63,077 bases of DNA from a virus, in IMG/VR virus record IMGVR_UViG_3300044627_000701, positions 1 through 63,077 of that record; one strand, given 5' to 3'. Below the pieces are notes generated by a model, which saw only the letters and a list, made by a program, of their open reading frames with translations, was not told the DNA's origin and searched no databases. Below, piece by piece: positions 55,264 to 63,077 of this stretch (its first letter is position 1; the number at the start of each line of letters is the position of its first letter). The position numbers and the translations under genes were made by a program.

Positions 55264-56979
55264 TTACGGACCACCAAATGTTCTGGAAAGAGCCGCCGCA
55301 CCCAGACCCCCACCGAGAACCTGCTGCGCCATACCCGGCTGCGGACCGTAGGTAATATTTGTCGTGTTCAGACCCACAGGCAAGCCGCGCAGCAGGTTGC
55401 TCATGTAACCCAGCTGCTCGATGGGATAGTCGCGCTGGCGCAGGAAGTCAGCATAATACTGATCCAACCGCTGCTGCTCCATTGACCGTGTCTGGCCGGC
55501 TGCCGCCGCCTGTGCCTGAAGCCGCTGGAGGTCCGTCTGCTGCTGATACTGACCAAGGTTACCAAGGGTCTGGGCCATCTGACCCGCCTGACCGAACCCT
55601 GCAAGCCGGTTCTGTGCACCAAACTGACGTGACTGCTCGCCAAGGCGCTGTGCTTCAAGAGCCGACGACTGGTTAGCCCGCATGGCTTCGAGACCTGATC
55701 CCACGCCCAGCTGCTGAGTAGCCAGTGCCGCTTGGAGGTTTTGCTGACTGGTCCCTGCCTGCGCCTGCTGGTTAGCCAGTGCAGCACGAAGTGCTTGGTC
55801 GGCGTTCATCCCAGTCATCTGGTTCTGCGCCGCGAGATTCTGCACGTTGGCTTGGCTGGCAGCGTCGAGGTTAGCCAGTGCCGCCTGCAAGCCCGTTTGA
55901 GTACCAAGCTGCTGAACACCCAAAGCCGCTTGCAGGTTTGCCTGCCCGCGAGTGAGGTCAGCCTGCTGGTTAGCCAGCGCAGCACGCATCGCCTGTTCAG
56001 CGTTAAGCCCCTGCGTCTGAAGCTGCGCCGCCATATTCTGGACACGTGACTGCTGGTCAGCCGACAGGTTAGCCAGTGCCGCTTCGAGACCGGTCTTGGT
56101 GCCAAGCTCCTGAACACCTAGAGCCGCTTGCAGGTTAGCCTGCTGCGCCGCCATCTGTGCTGCACGGTCGCGCTCGAACTGACCCTGTGAACTCTCGTAT
56201 GCCGCCTGAAGACCACGGGCCTCGATGTCACCCATCTGCTGGCCAAGAGCGCGCTCACGTTCCGTGGCAGCCAAGAGCTGACGAGCACCACCATAGGTAC
56301 CCTGCCGAGCGGCTCCAAGGTCTTGGGCAAGCTGCGCCTTGCGCGCATCGTTAGCCGCTTCGCGCTTCTGAACATCCAGCACGTTGCGGATGTACGGCGA
56401 CATATACTCTGAGGCTTGCGCCTGACCGAAGCGCTCCGGCCCCGCCATCTGGAAACGCTCAAGATTTGCTTGGAACTGCGTCTGGGCAGCGTTCATCTGC
56501 GGCGCGTTATACTGCTGGGCTATAACGTCACGCGCGCGGTCCATCTCAAAGCGTTCCAGCTCCGGGTTGAACTGCGTCTGCGCCGCTTGCATCTGGGCAG
56601 CGTTATACTCCCCCGGCGCAATCATACCGGGTTCTTGCGCCCGATACTGCTGGAGAGTGGGCATCCCAATCTGCTGCGCGGAGAACTGCGTGGGGTTATA
56701 GTCAGCTGCGCGTAGCGACCCCTGCCCAGCAGCGGCGGCAAGACCTGAAGCATCAGCAAACTGCCTAGGGGCAGTCATGGCAAGGGTGTTGGCCTGAATC
56801 TGCTGCTCAGCCGGCGTCATCTCAGCGATGCGCTGGAACTGGTAGTTTTGGTACGGACTGTTTGCCCACGCCTGCGTACGCTGCATGACGTTTTCGAAGT
56901 ACGGACGAGCGTACTCCGGTATAGTGTTCGTCGTTGTGTTGACAGTCTGGTTGGTGGGCGGCGTTGACGACTTACCCAT
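55264..56979 (-). CDS. Gln/Ala-rich helical internal virion protein
   Basis: This 571-aa protein is mostly helical with a repeating motif (QANLQAALGVQELGTKTGLE, AALANLSADQQSRVQNMAAQ) about 55-60 residues long, repeated three or four times. An N-terminal part begins TIPEYARPYFENVMQRTQAW. The heptad-like pattern predicts a long rod. In podoviruses such proteins often belong to the ejected core. It lies between a GNAT-like protein and the Pro-rich protein. It might serve as a short tape-measure equivalent. Confidence 0.72.
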   Translation of the reverse strand: MGKSSTPPTNQTVNTTTNTIPEYARPYFENVMQRTQAWANSPYQNYQFQRIAEMTPAEQQIQANTLAMTAPRQFADASGLAAAAGQGSLRAADYNPTQFSAQQIGMPTLQQYRAQEPGMIAPGEYNAAQMQAAQTQFNPELERFEMDRARDVIAQQYNAPQMNAAQTQFQANLERFQMAGPERFGQAQASEYMSPYIRNVLDVQKREAANDARKAQLAQDLGAARQGTYGGARQLLAATERERALGQQMGDIEARGLQAAYESSQGQFERDRAAQMAAQQANLQAALGVQELGTKTGLEAALANLSADQQSRVQNMAAQLQTQGLNAEQAMRAALANQQADLTRGQANLQAALGVQQLGTQTGLQAALANLDAASQANVQNLAAQNQMTGMNADQALRAALANQQAQAGTSQQNLQAALATQQLGVGSGLEAMRANQSSALEAQRLGEQSRQFGAQNRLAGFGQAGQMAQTLGNLGQYQQQTDLQRLQAQAAAAGQTRSMEQQRLDQYYADFLRQRDYPIEQLGYMSNLLRGLPVGLNTTNITYGPQPGMAQQVLGGGLGAAALSRTFGGP

Positions 56980-57406
56980 GGTTTACTCCTGCCGGTAGCT
57001 GGAACGTCTGCCACAAGGCTTCGTATCCATCGTCTTTAAATACACGGGCCCAACCAAGGCGGGCGGTGGCTTCCAGACCCTCACAGTCGTTGTCAGCGGC
57101 GAACCGCTGCAAGATATCCAGCATCGGGGCTTTCCACGTGCTGAACTCGTCTCCGGTGACGATAGGGCACCCAAGGAACCGCTTCCTTGGGTACTGGAGG
57201 ATGTGGGAAATAACCGCGCCATTGATGTCGCCGTCTTCAAACGCAATCCACAGCTGATGCGTACCGGCCAGCAGCTCGTCCAAGGTATCTTCAGGTTCGT
57301 AGCGCCCATAGGTGTACGCAAGCGCGTCAGCAACGTAGCCAACCACAGCCGGCCACACGTTTAGAACGTGTTCCGTCGGCACTAAGCTGACATGAACTTC
57401 ACTCAC
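56972..57406 (-). CDS. GNAT-like virion-region protein
   Basis: This 144-aa protein (MSEVHVSLVPTEHVLNVWPA) has a layout like small acetyltransferase-fold proteins: YTYGRYEPEDTLDELLAGTH, LWIAFEDGDINGAVISHILQ, and a C-terminal ARLGWARVFKDDGYEALWQT. No clear acetyl-CoA P-loop (R/Q-x-x-G-x-G/A) is visible, so it could be a structural relative. Similar proteins are common beside internal virion protein genes. It overlaps both neighbours. Confidence 0.68.
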   Translation of the reverse strand: MSEVHVSLVPTEHVLNVWPAVVGYVADALAYTYGRYEPEDTLDELLAGTHQLWIAFEDGDINGAVISHILQYPRKRFLGCPIVTGDEFSTWKAPMLDILQRFAADNDCEGLEATARLGWARVFKDDGYEALWQTFQLPAGVNHG

Positions 57407-59751
57407 GCTAGGGCTCCAAGACCTTTAGCGACCTTGGTGTCTTGTCCACGCTTGGCCTTCTTACGAGCTTTATGCGCCTTTTCCATCAAACCGTAAAGCT
57501 TCTGGGTGCCTCTGCTGTGGCTGCCATTGCCGAGGCGGCTTACTGCTTGCGGGGAGAAAATCACCTCGTCCCGCGCCACGCGGGCTTCTTGGCGACCACC
57601 GATACGAGCAGGCACAGAATCGCTAACGCCGTCACCACCGCCGCGCACAGGGCGGCCACCCATAGCAATAAGACGCTCAATACCAGCGTTGCTGCTACCA
57701 TTACCCATCTCTGAAACCGTGCGCGCATCGACGACAAAAGCCCCGTTATCCATGTTCACTTCGCCGCCCTTGGCGTTGTAGTTGACTTCGTTCTGCATGT
57801 AGTAGCCACCGCCGCCACCGCCGCCGCCGTTGCCATTAAGCAGCTGGTTGAAGAACTCCGGCGAACCAATATTAAACGGGTTTATCGCGCCGGGAGCCAT
57901 GGGCAGCGGGTTTACAAAACCAAAGTCTATTTCGCCAGCACCGCCGGCAGGAGCAGCGCCACCAGTAGTCGCATTAGCCGCAGCCCTTGCGCGAGCCGCA
58001 GCGCGGATGCGCTCCGAAGGAGAGCCGCCTTCATAACCAGACGATGCCGTGATTGCACCGGGGCTAGTACCGTAGCGCGACGAGAGCTGCCCAAGTGCCG
58101 AGAACAAGTCCGCACCCATGGTGCTGGGCTGCGCAGCTGCTGTCGTGAAGTTTGCCGCGTTGGAGAACGTCGGGGTGTACGCGTCCTTAAGAGCTTCCAG
58201 ACCCGCGCCACTCTGGGTTGCGCCGGGAGAAAGAACGCGGTCGCTCAGCGTAGCGCCCGTACCAGTACCAGCGGTGACACCGCCCATGGTCGGGTTGATG
58301 TTGCCGATTGGACCCACGGTAGTAGACGTAATGTCGCCACCGGGCGCAGTCGTGGTAACGCCGCCACCGCCGCCGGGAGGAGGACCGCCACCGCCACCGC
58401 CGCCGGGAGGAGGACCGCCACCGCCACCGCCGCCGGGAGGAGGACCGCCACCGCCACCGCCGCCAGTAGAAGGGGGAGGGGAAGGAGGAGCGCTGGCGTT
58501 GCGCTGCCGCTGCGCGATGTCTTGGATTTGCTGATACAAACCCCGAAACTCTTTGTCTTCAGCCGAACCCGCAAACTTAGTGGGATCAGCTTGGTACATA
58601 CCCATTAGCTCGCCGTACCGCCGTGCAACGGCGGCGTCAGCGTCTCGTTGGTCAACTCCACCACCTTCAGCATAGCGGCGTTGGCCAGTGCTAGTCAGGA
58701 CACCCAGCGGGTTCACTTCGTCAAAGAACTGGATTTCACCGCCGGGGCCAGATTCACGGGGGTCAAAACGCCGGGTCGGGAAGCCGTAAGGACCTTCGTA
58801 CTTAAACTCGTATTCCTCTGGCTTGCGCATCGGTGGCTGCGAAGCTTCACTAAGCCCGCTGAGAACGCCATAACCCGCGAGATAAGGAGCGGCCTTGGCC
58901 GCCGTGCCGCCCAAACCAGCGGAAGCCGCCCGACCGAAGTTTTGACCAAAGCCAGCGAGACCAGTTTTTGCTGCGGCTGCGCCGGTGCCAAAACCCGAAA
59001 CCCCAAGGCCACCGGCAGGTGCCAACGAAGTGCCCAAAGTGCCAAGGCCGGTAGACATCGCTGGAGCGCCCGCAGAGGCCAGATTAGCCGCCGCACCGGA
59101 AATGCCCGGAGTACCCGTTAGACCCGCGCCGATGTTTGCAGCAGTGCCAGTCGCGCCGGGAAGGGCAGTACTCGCAGCAGCCTTAGCCGCAGCAGCCTTA
59201 GCCGCAGCAGCTGCACCGCCAGCAGCCGTAGGAGCGATAGCCCCACCAAGAGACGCGCCACCAAACGCTTGGAGGCCAGCCATGAGGCCCTTGTTGATGT
59301 CGCCAGTAAGCAGGGTCTGGCCGCCGCCTACGATACCCGCAGCTGCAAGAGGACCGATACCGGGGATAAACGTAAGGCCCAAGCCCAACAGGGTCGGGAG
59401 AAGTTTCTTCAGGAAGTTGGCTTCCGGTAGGCCAGTATCAGGATTGATGGTGAGTGAGCCGCCCATGGCCATGGCAAGACTTTGGAGACCGCCGACCTCA
59501 TCGGGGGTCATGTGGACCAGCATAGAGTCGCCATTGCGACCGTAGCTCTGCATCTGCTGTGCAGTCTGCTGCGGTGCGCTCTGGAGCTCAGAAGCCATCG
59601 GGTTATTAAACACAGACAGCCCCGACTGCATAGGCATGGAAGACGTAGTGCCGGGGATCGGCGTACCGAGGCGCGGCGCAGCAGCCATGTTTGAACCGCC
59701 CGCCGGAGTGTACGGGGCAGTGGTCTGCGGGGGGACTGTGAGTTCTTGCAT
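57403..59751 (-). CDS. Gly/Ala-rich 782-aa internal virion protein
   Basis: This large protein has a hydrophobic segment (LLPTLLGLGLTFIPGIGPLA, about 115-135) that could insert into a membrane, then Ala-rich stretches. A tract of PPPGGGGGGG repeats is encoded by a 30-bp tandem repeat. The C-terminal part has NAKGGEVNMDNGAFVVDART, and RYAEGGGVDQRDADAA lies at about 365. The basic tail ends KARKKAKRGQDTKVAKG. No enzyme motif. It is probably a component ejected with DNA. Confidence 0.72.
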   Translation of the reverse strand: MQELTVPPQTTAPYTPAGGSNMAAAPRLGTPIPGTTSSMPMQSGLSVFNNPMASELQSAPQQTAQQMQSYGRNGDSMLVHMTPDEVGGLQSLAMAMGGSLTINPDTGLPEANFLKKLLPTLLGLGLTFIPGIGPLAAAGIVGGGQTLLTGDINKGLMAGLQAFGGASLGGAIAPTAAGGAAAAAKAAAAKAAASTALPGATGTAANIGAGLTGTPGISGAAANLASAGAPAMSTGLGTLGTSLAPAGGLGVSGFGTGAAAAKTGLAGFGQNFGRAASAGLGGTAAKAAPYLAGYGVLSGLSEASQPPMRKPEEYEFKYEGPYGFPTRRFDPRESGPGGEIQFFDEVNPLGVLTSTGQRRYAEGGGVDQRDADAAVARRYGELMGMYQADPTKFAGSAEDKEFRGLYQQIQDIAQRQRNASAPPSPPPSTGGGGGGGPPPGGGGGGGPPPGGGGGGGPPPGGGGGVTTTAPGGDITSTTVGPIGNINPTMGGVTAGTGTGATLSDRVLSPGATQSGAGLEALKDAYTPTFSNAANFTTAAAQPSTMGADLFSALGQLSSRYGTSPGAITASSGYEGGSPSERIRAAARARAAANATTGGAAPAGGAGEIDFGFVNPLPMAPGAINPFNIGSPEFFNQLLNGNGGGGGGGGYYMQNEVNYNAKGGEVNMDNGAFVVDARTVSEMGNGSSNAGIERLIAMGGRPVRGGGDGVSDSVPARIGGRQEARVARDEVIFSPQAVSRLGNGSHSRGTQKLYGLMEKAHKARKKAKRGQDTKVAKGLGALA
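58361..58464. repeat. 30-bp in-frame tandem repeat
   Basis: Units at 58381-58410 and 58411-58440 are identical, with partial units on both sides. Each encodes Pro3-Gly7 in the internal virion protein. Copy-number change would keep the frame, so length variation among relatives is expected. Confidence 0.92.
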
Positions 59752-59791
59752 ATCGACGCCCTTAGCCTGTCACTACGCTTATATCTCTAAC

Positions 59792-60094
59792 CTAAACGGA
59801 AGTCACGGTCTGCCATGCAGACCCGCTATAAACGCATAATTTGCCCAACGTCGTATCGAACACGACCCACCCAGCCGCTGGGGAGAGCGCGTTTTTCTCG
59901 GTCGTGGTGACCTGCCTAGTAGCAGCGATACCATTAAAGGTGTCCGCCGTATACTTCTGGGCGTAGTTGGGTGTGTTGCTATCCAGCTGTGAGAAGTAGA
60001 CTTCGATGACGCGAATCACCTGCCGCAGGTACTGCGGGTCGTACTGCGCCGGGGGGTTGGGTAGAGGTGCCGCTCTGAACCTATCGAGTGCCAT
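59792..60094 (-). CDS. Small tail-region structural protein
   Basis: The preferred start is ATG 60094 (MALDRFRAAPLPNPPAQYDP), which overlaps the nozzle gene stop by 14 bp; a longer frame to 60142 is less likely. The 100-aa protein has QYLRQVIRVIEVYFSQLDSN and a C-terminal WVVFDTTLGKLCVYSGSAWQ, a short beta segment typical of phage fibre-base proteins. A minor tail component is inferred. Confidence 0.66.
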   Translation of the reverse strand: MALDRFRAAPLPNPPAQYDPQYLRQVIRVIEVYFSQLDSNTPNYAQKYTADTFNGIAATRQVTTTEKNALSPAAGWVVFDTTLGKLCVYSGSAWQTVTSV

Positions 60095-61988
60095 CGGGCC
60101 GTCCATCAAGGCGAGGAGCGCCAAGCTGCCACTGAACCCCAAGCTGGTCTGACGTGACTTTCAACGCCATCTGGCGGGCACGTGCCCGGACGAAGACTTG
60201 GTCAGTGTAGACACCTACGGAGGTGTTGATGACGCGCTGTGAGTCAGCAGGGTCTACCCGTACTGCGCTACCGGGGAAGTTGCGCGGGCGCAGTTGCAGA
60301 GTGACTTCGGGGGTCGTAGCCGTGGAGCCTTCGAACCCGATATCAGGCAGGATACGTCGGGTCAGCATGAAACGGTCGCCATCGTCGAGGTCGAAGTCAC
60401 TCGACTGGATGTAGCTGGTCATAGCCACAGTGTCGTCGTTCACACCGTTCTCGTGCTCGTAGAGGAAGCCCGTGCTGCCGCCCCCGGCTGTGTTGGCTGC
60501 CTGCGGATAGAACCTGACCGCCGTGTCGAGCCACGCCGTGCGCTCTAGAGTGCCGTAGTACCAGATGCGTTCGAGGTGGTTATAGACCACATAGGCGTTG
60601 TTGTAGTCGGAGTCGGCGGTTGGGTAAAACCACCACACCTCGTTCCACTGCTCGTTGGTACCGCAGATAACCTGCTCAGCTTGGTTGAGGTTGAAGTTGT
60701 TGAAGACGTGGTTGCGTAGCGAGCATGGCAGCGTCTCGACGCGACCGGTGTAGGCATAGAACTTGTCTTGCCCCATCCAGTAGGTGACGTTGGCCGCCGA
60801 CGCCATGGCGCGGGACGACATGATGGAGATGTTATCTGCGTACTCCTGAACACCGAAGACGTCCGTCGTGCCGAGGAACTGGAGCGTATAGAGGTGCGAG
60901 TCGGTCCATACGAGGATTTCCTGCCGGGTCGGCAGAGCGCGCACGATCCTAGAACCACGGGAGAGCCGCAGAAAACCGGCGGAGTTAGTAACTGCGGGGG
61001 TCCAGTCACCCGGTGTATCTTGGTCAGCCCAACGGATAAGCAGGGGGTCAAAGTCCGCTTCGCTCGTGCTGCCGAACGGCACAGCGCCAAAGGCCAGCAG
61101 GTGCTTATCCTGCTGCGACACCAACAGCTGCATAATCTTAACGGGGACCGACGCTGCCGTATATCCTTCCGCAGTAGCGTAAGCCGACAGACTAATAGCC
61201 CGAGTAGCCAGTGCGGTCTGCGGATCAACGGTCGCACCGCGCGCCCACCAGTAACCTTCACCGTTGCGGATGTTCATGACAAGGTCGTTGTCGAAGTTAT
61301 CGAACCACCAGTCGCGCTGCGCCTGCACAATCGGCTGGTCAGCACCCAGACCCCACGCATTACGCCCCCACGTGCCGACGCCCCAACCGTAGCCGAAAGT
61401 AGCAATAGCGTTGCCCGGTGTAATCTGCATCTGCACGACGATAGCCGTGCCGCCCCCACCAGTCACGGTAGACGTAGCCGCCGTAGCCACCTCAATGGTG
61501 AACGAGAAGTTGCTTAGGGAAGACACAATCCTATGGTCCGCATTCAGTTCGGAAGCTGGGATACCGCCGACTGCGCCGGATACGCCGGAGATTTGAACGT
61601 ACGCGCCCTCGACGGCGTTGGTAGCGGTTACCGTTGTGATCGTGACCGTGCGCGACCCGTTGGTCGTGTAGACGCAGTTGTCCGAGTTTGTGGTACTGAT
61701 CGTAGCCCGAACCGGCGTGATGTCGAAGAAATAGCCGGATACCTCGATATAGACCTTCTCGTTGGTGCCAAGAGCAAGCAGGTCGTCCGAGAACGTAGTG
61801 ACCCAGTTCCACATCTGCCGGCAGGTGCCGATGAACGTACGAGGGGTAGCCTTGACCCAGCCACCAAGCTTCTCCGGGTAGCCAGAACGGAACCGGATTT
61901 TGTCGCACTCGTACCAGCCGCCCTCGTTGGAGTAGTCGGTCTGGTCGCGGTTCACACCGGGCTTAAACTGGAGCTTGATGAAGGGCAT
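60081..61988 (-). CDS. Tail nozzle/stabilisation-type protein
   Basis: This 635-aa beta-rich protein begins MPFIKLQFKPGVNRDQTDYS and contains GGWYECDKIRFRSGYPEKLG, GTWGRNAWGLGADQPIV, QRDWWFDNFDNDLVMNIRNG, SGFLRLSRGSRIVRALPTRQ and VWWFYPTADSDYNNAYVVYN. This pattern is typical of nozzle or DNA-stabilisation proteins of podoviruses (P22 gp10-like), which close the distal end of the tail tube. It lies beside tail fibre genes. No enzyme activity is expected. Confidence 0.78.
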   Translation of the reverse strand: MPFIKLQFKPGVNRDQTDYSNEGGWYECDKIRFRSGYPEKLGGWVKATPRTFIGTCRQMWNWVTTFSDDLLALGTNEKVYIEVSGYFFDITPVRATISTTNSDNCVYTTNGSRTVTITTVTATNAVEGAYVQISGVSGAVGGIPASELNADHRIVSSLSNFSFTIEVATAATSTVTGGGGTAIVVQMQITPGNAIATFGYGWGVGTWGRNAWGLGADQPIVQAQRDWWFDNFDNDLVMNIRNGEGYWWARGATVDPQTALATRAISLSAYATAEGYTAASVPVKIMQLLVSQQDKHLLAFGAVPFGSTSEADFDPLLIRWADQDTPGDWTPAVTNSAGFLRLSRGSRIVRALPTRQEILVWTDSHLYTLQFLGTTDVFGVQEYADNISIMSSRAMASAANVTYWMGQDKFYAYTGRVETLPCSLRNHVFNNFNLNQAEQVICGTNEQWNEVWWFYPTADSDYNNAYVVYNHLERIWYYGTLERTAWLDTAVRFYPQAANTAGGGSTGFLYEHENGVNDDTVAMTSYIQSSDFDLDDGDRFMLTRRILPDIGFEGSTATTPEVTLQLRPRNFPGSAVRVDPADSQRVINTSVGVYTDQVFVRARARQMALKVTSDQLGVQWQLGAPRLDGRPDGTR

Positions 61989-61993
61989 ATGGT

Positions 61994-62665
61994 TTACCCT
62001 ATGTAAGTGATCGTGAGTGAGCCACCCGAGGGGATGACGAAAGAGTAGGACACACCGGGGGTGACGGCTACACCGGTAAAGGTTGTTGTCACAGGAGCAA
62101 CAGCGGTGCGAAGTGGCACACTGCCCCCAAGCGTACCGCCGGGGAAAGTTTTACCTACTGCGGTAGTAGCAGGCCCGTTGGAACCAAACGAGTAGGTATC
62201 TACTTCTAATACCCACGCGGCAGAGGCAGTGGGATATGTAATATTACCGCTGGTTAAAGCACCTCCAGTTGCGTACACGTTGTTATAAGTACCGTTAATC
62301 CATATATTTTCTGAGGTAAGGTTGTTCGACCATGTGTCTCCAAGACCCACAGTTACAAGTAGTTTAGGCAACAAAACTAACCGAACACCGCTACCCCCAG
62401 CAACAGTGGCGGCGGCTCCTGTCATGGTAGAGTATAGGTAGCTCCACTGCGCAAATGGAGGCTCAGGAAAAGTAGAAGCTGCCGAACCTACTGACGAAAA
62501 CGTTACACCAGCCCTAACAGGAGTATCGGGAGTAGCTGCCCCACCAAAACCACTCATGGTGCGCAGTACGCTTACACCCGCAGGTGCCACCCACGTCGTA
62601 TTAGACGTGAACGTCTCGGTAATTAGCTTGCCCCCACTGGCGCTTTTAGACGCGGCAGAGAACAT
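61994..62665 (-). CDS. Tail/fibre beta-rich protein
   Basis: This 223-aa protein begins MFSAASKSASGGKLITETFT and is Thr/Gly/Ser-rich with a WVAPAGVSVLRTMSGFGGAA segment typical of tail-fibre knob-like proteins. It ends SFVIPSGGSLTITYIG. It overlaps by one base the 258-aa gene that crosses the contig ends. A tail spike or knob role is inferred. Confidence 0.65.
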   Translation of the reverse strand: MFSAASKSASGGKLITETFTSNTTWVAPAGVSVLRTMSGFGGAATPDTPVRAGVTFSSVGSAASTFPEPPFAQWSYLYSTMTGAAATVAGGSGVRLVLLPKLLVTVGLGDTWSNNLTSENIWINGTYNNVYATGGALTSGNITYPTASAAWVLEVDTYSFGSNGPATTAVGKTFPGGTLGGSVPLRTAVAPVTTTFTGVAVTPGVSYSFVIPSGGSLTITYIG

Positions 62666-63077
62666 CAGAAGTTCTGCCCGAAGGTAGACCCGTAGGTGTT
62701 GGTTCCGTCTTGGAAGAAGGAGAAGATGTCAATCTTACCGTTGACGCTTGTAGCAATCGGGGCGACTCCAGCGTTCCACTTCAACGTGGAGCCGCCGGCC
62801 CATGTCAGGGTGTGAGCGCCGCCGTACTGCACTATGATGACGAACGACTTACCTGCGACCGAGGCAGGCAGCGTGATGGTGGTGTTGGCGTTGGTTGTGA
62901 ACCGCTGCACCGTGCCGTCAGATAGCGCAACCGTGAAGGAGGAACCAGCTGCAGGCGCATAAAGCGTCTCGATGTAGTTGGTCACCGTGGGGTTGGTGAG
63001 TGCTTGGTTTGTGATCGAACTAGCTACCGTAAGCGACGTCAGGTGCGTAACCGCATCCACCACGTTAGTGGCGTTGT
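62665..63077 (-). CDS. Tail-fibre-type protein, C-terminal part (continues at position 1-491)
   Basis: The frame ending at 62665 is open to the end of the window, and in circular coordinates its true start is ATG 491. Any start chosen inside this segment (such as the GTG at 63063) is an artefact of the break. The C-terminal part contains VQRFTTNANTTITLPASVAG, KSFVIIVQYGGAHTLTWAGG, and DIFSFFQDGTNTYGSTFG. The pattern is common in phage tail proteins. See the entry at 1-491 for the N-terminal part. Confidence 0.85.
   Translation of the reverse strand, partial: NATNVVDAVTHLTSLTVASSITNQALTNPTVTNYIETLYAPAAGSSFTVALSDGTVQRFTTNANTTITLPASVAGKSFVIIVQYGGAHTLTWAGGSTLKWNAGVAPIATSVNGKIDIFSFFQDGTNTYGSTFGQNF
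62951..63077. repeat. Terminal overlap, right copy
   Basis: Identical to 1-127. It marks the point where the circular genome was opened. Confidence 0.97.

Noticed and set aside
1-63077. Integrase, lysogeny repressor, tRNA genes, phage RNA polymerase
   Set aside because: I looked for tyrosine/serine recombinase motifs, CI-like repressor fusions, tRNA cloverleafs in gaps and single-subunit RNA polymerase motifs, and saw none that could be supported.

Overview
The window is a complete, circularised genome of a tailed phage (Caudoviricetes), most likely a podovirus, and probably assembled from a metagenome. The first and last 127 bases are identical, so the unique circle is 62,950 bp, and one tail gene (258 aa) spans the artificial ends. 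The portal, adaptor and nozzle-type connector proteins, the absence of a sheath or classical tape-measure gene, and a set of very large internal virion proteins all suggest a short-tailed phage. No integrase, excisionase or recognisable CI-type repressor is seen. GC-rich sequence and strong GGAG ribosome-binding sites fit a proteobacterial host, but the host cannot be named.

The genome has two transcription units that diverge from a control region at about 24.0-24.6 kb and converge at a terminator at 45.58-45.63 kb. The minus-strand late arm starts at the small terminase (24016), runs down to position 1 and continues through the join from 62950 to 45628. In order it encodes: terminases, portal, a GroES-like co-chaperonin, scaffold, major capsid protein (with a terminator behind it), small Lys/Gly-rich virion proteins, a glycosyltransferase, connector proteins (with a LAGLIDADG homing endonuclease gene between them), lysis genes including a GH19 endolysin, tail-fibre proteins with three tandem seven-repeat propeller genes, the tail nozzle, Gly/Ala/Gln-rich internal proteins, and a 2751-aa giant protein.

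The plus-strand early arm begins with a 271-aa unknown protein and a strong terminator. About 0.7 kb of repeat-dense non-coding DNA follows, a candidate replication origin and control region. Then come small genes, an AAA+ MoxR-like ATPase with a VWA/metallopeptidase partner, and a replication-recombination module: family A DNA polymerase with Leu at the 762-equivalent position, VRR-NUC nuclease, PD-(D/E)XK nucleases (one with a Cas4-like cysteine set), SNF2-type helicase, ssDNA-binding-like protein and a primase-DUF927 helicase. A methyltransferase and a second glycosyltransferase lie within this module.

The most interesting features are: (1) the giant virion protein, which carries a complete GHKL (Hsp90/MutL/histidine-kinase-type) ATP-binding motif set and a separate HExxH metalloprotease motif; (2) five copies of a perfect palindrome, CGTACACGTGTACG or near variant, all between 24.4 and 27.5 kb, three at a nearly constant distance of about 30 bp upstream of a start codon; (3) an intergenic region with 15 GTAAGA/TCTTAC hexamers and 45-bp-spaced direct repeats; (4) the early MoxR/VWA-metallopeptidase cassette; (5) three adjacent receptor-type genes that each encode exactly seven propeller repeats, with signs of gene conversion.
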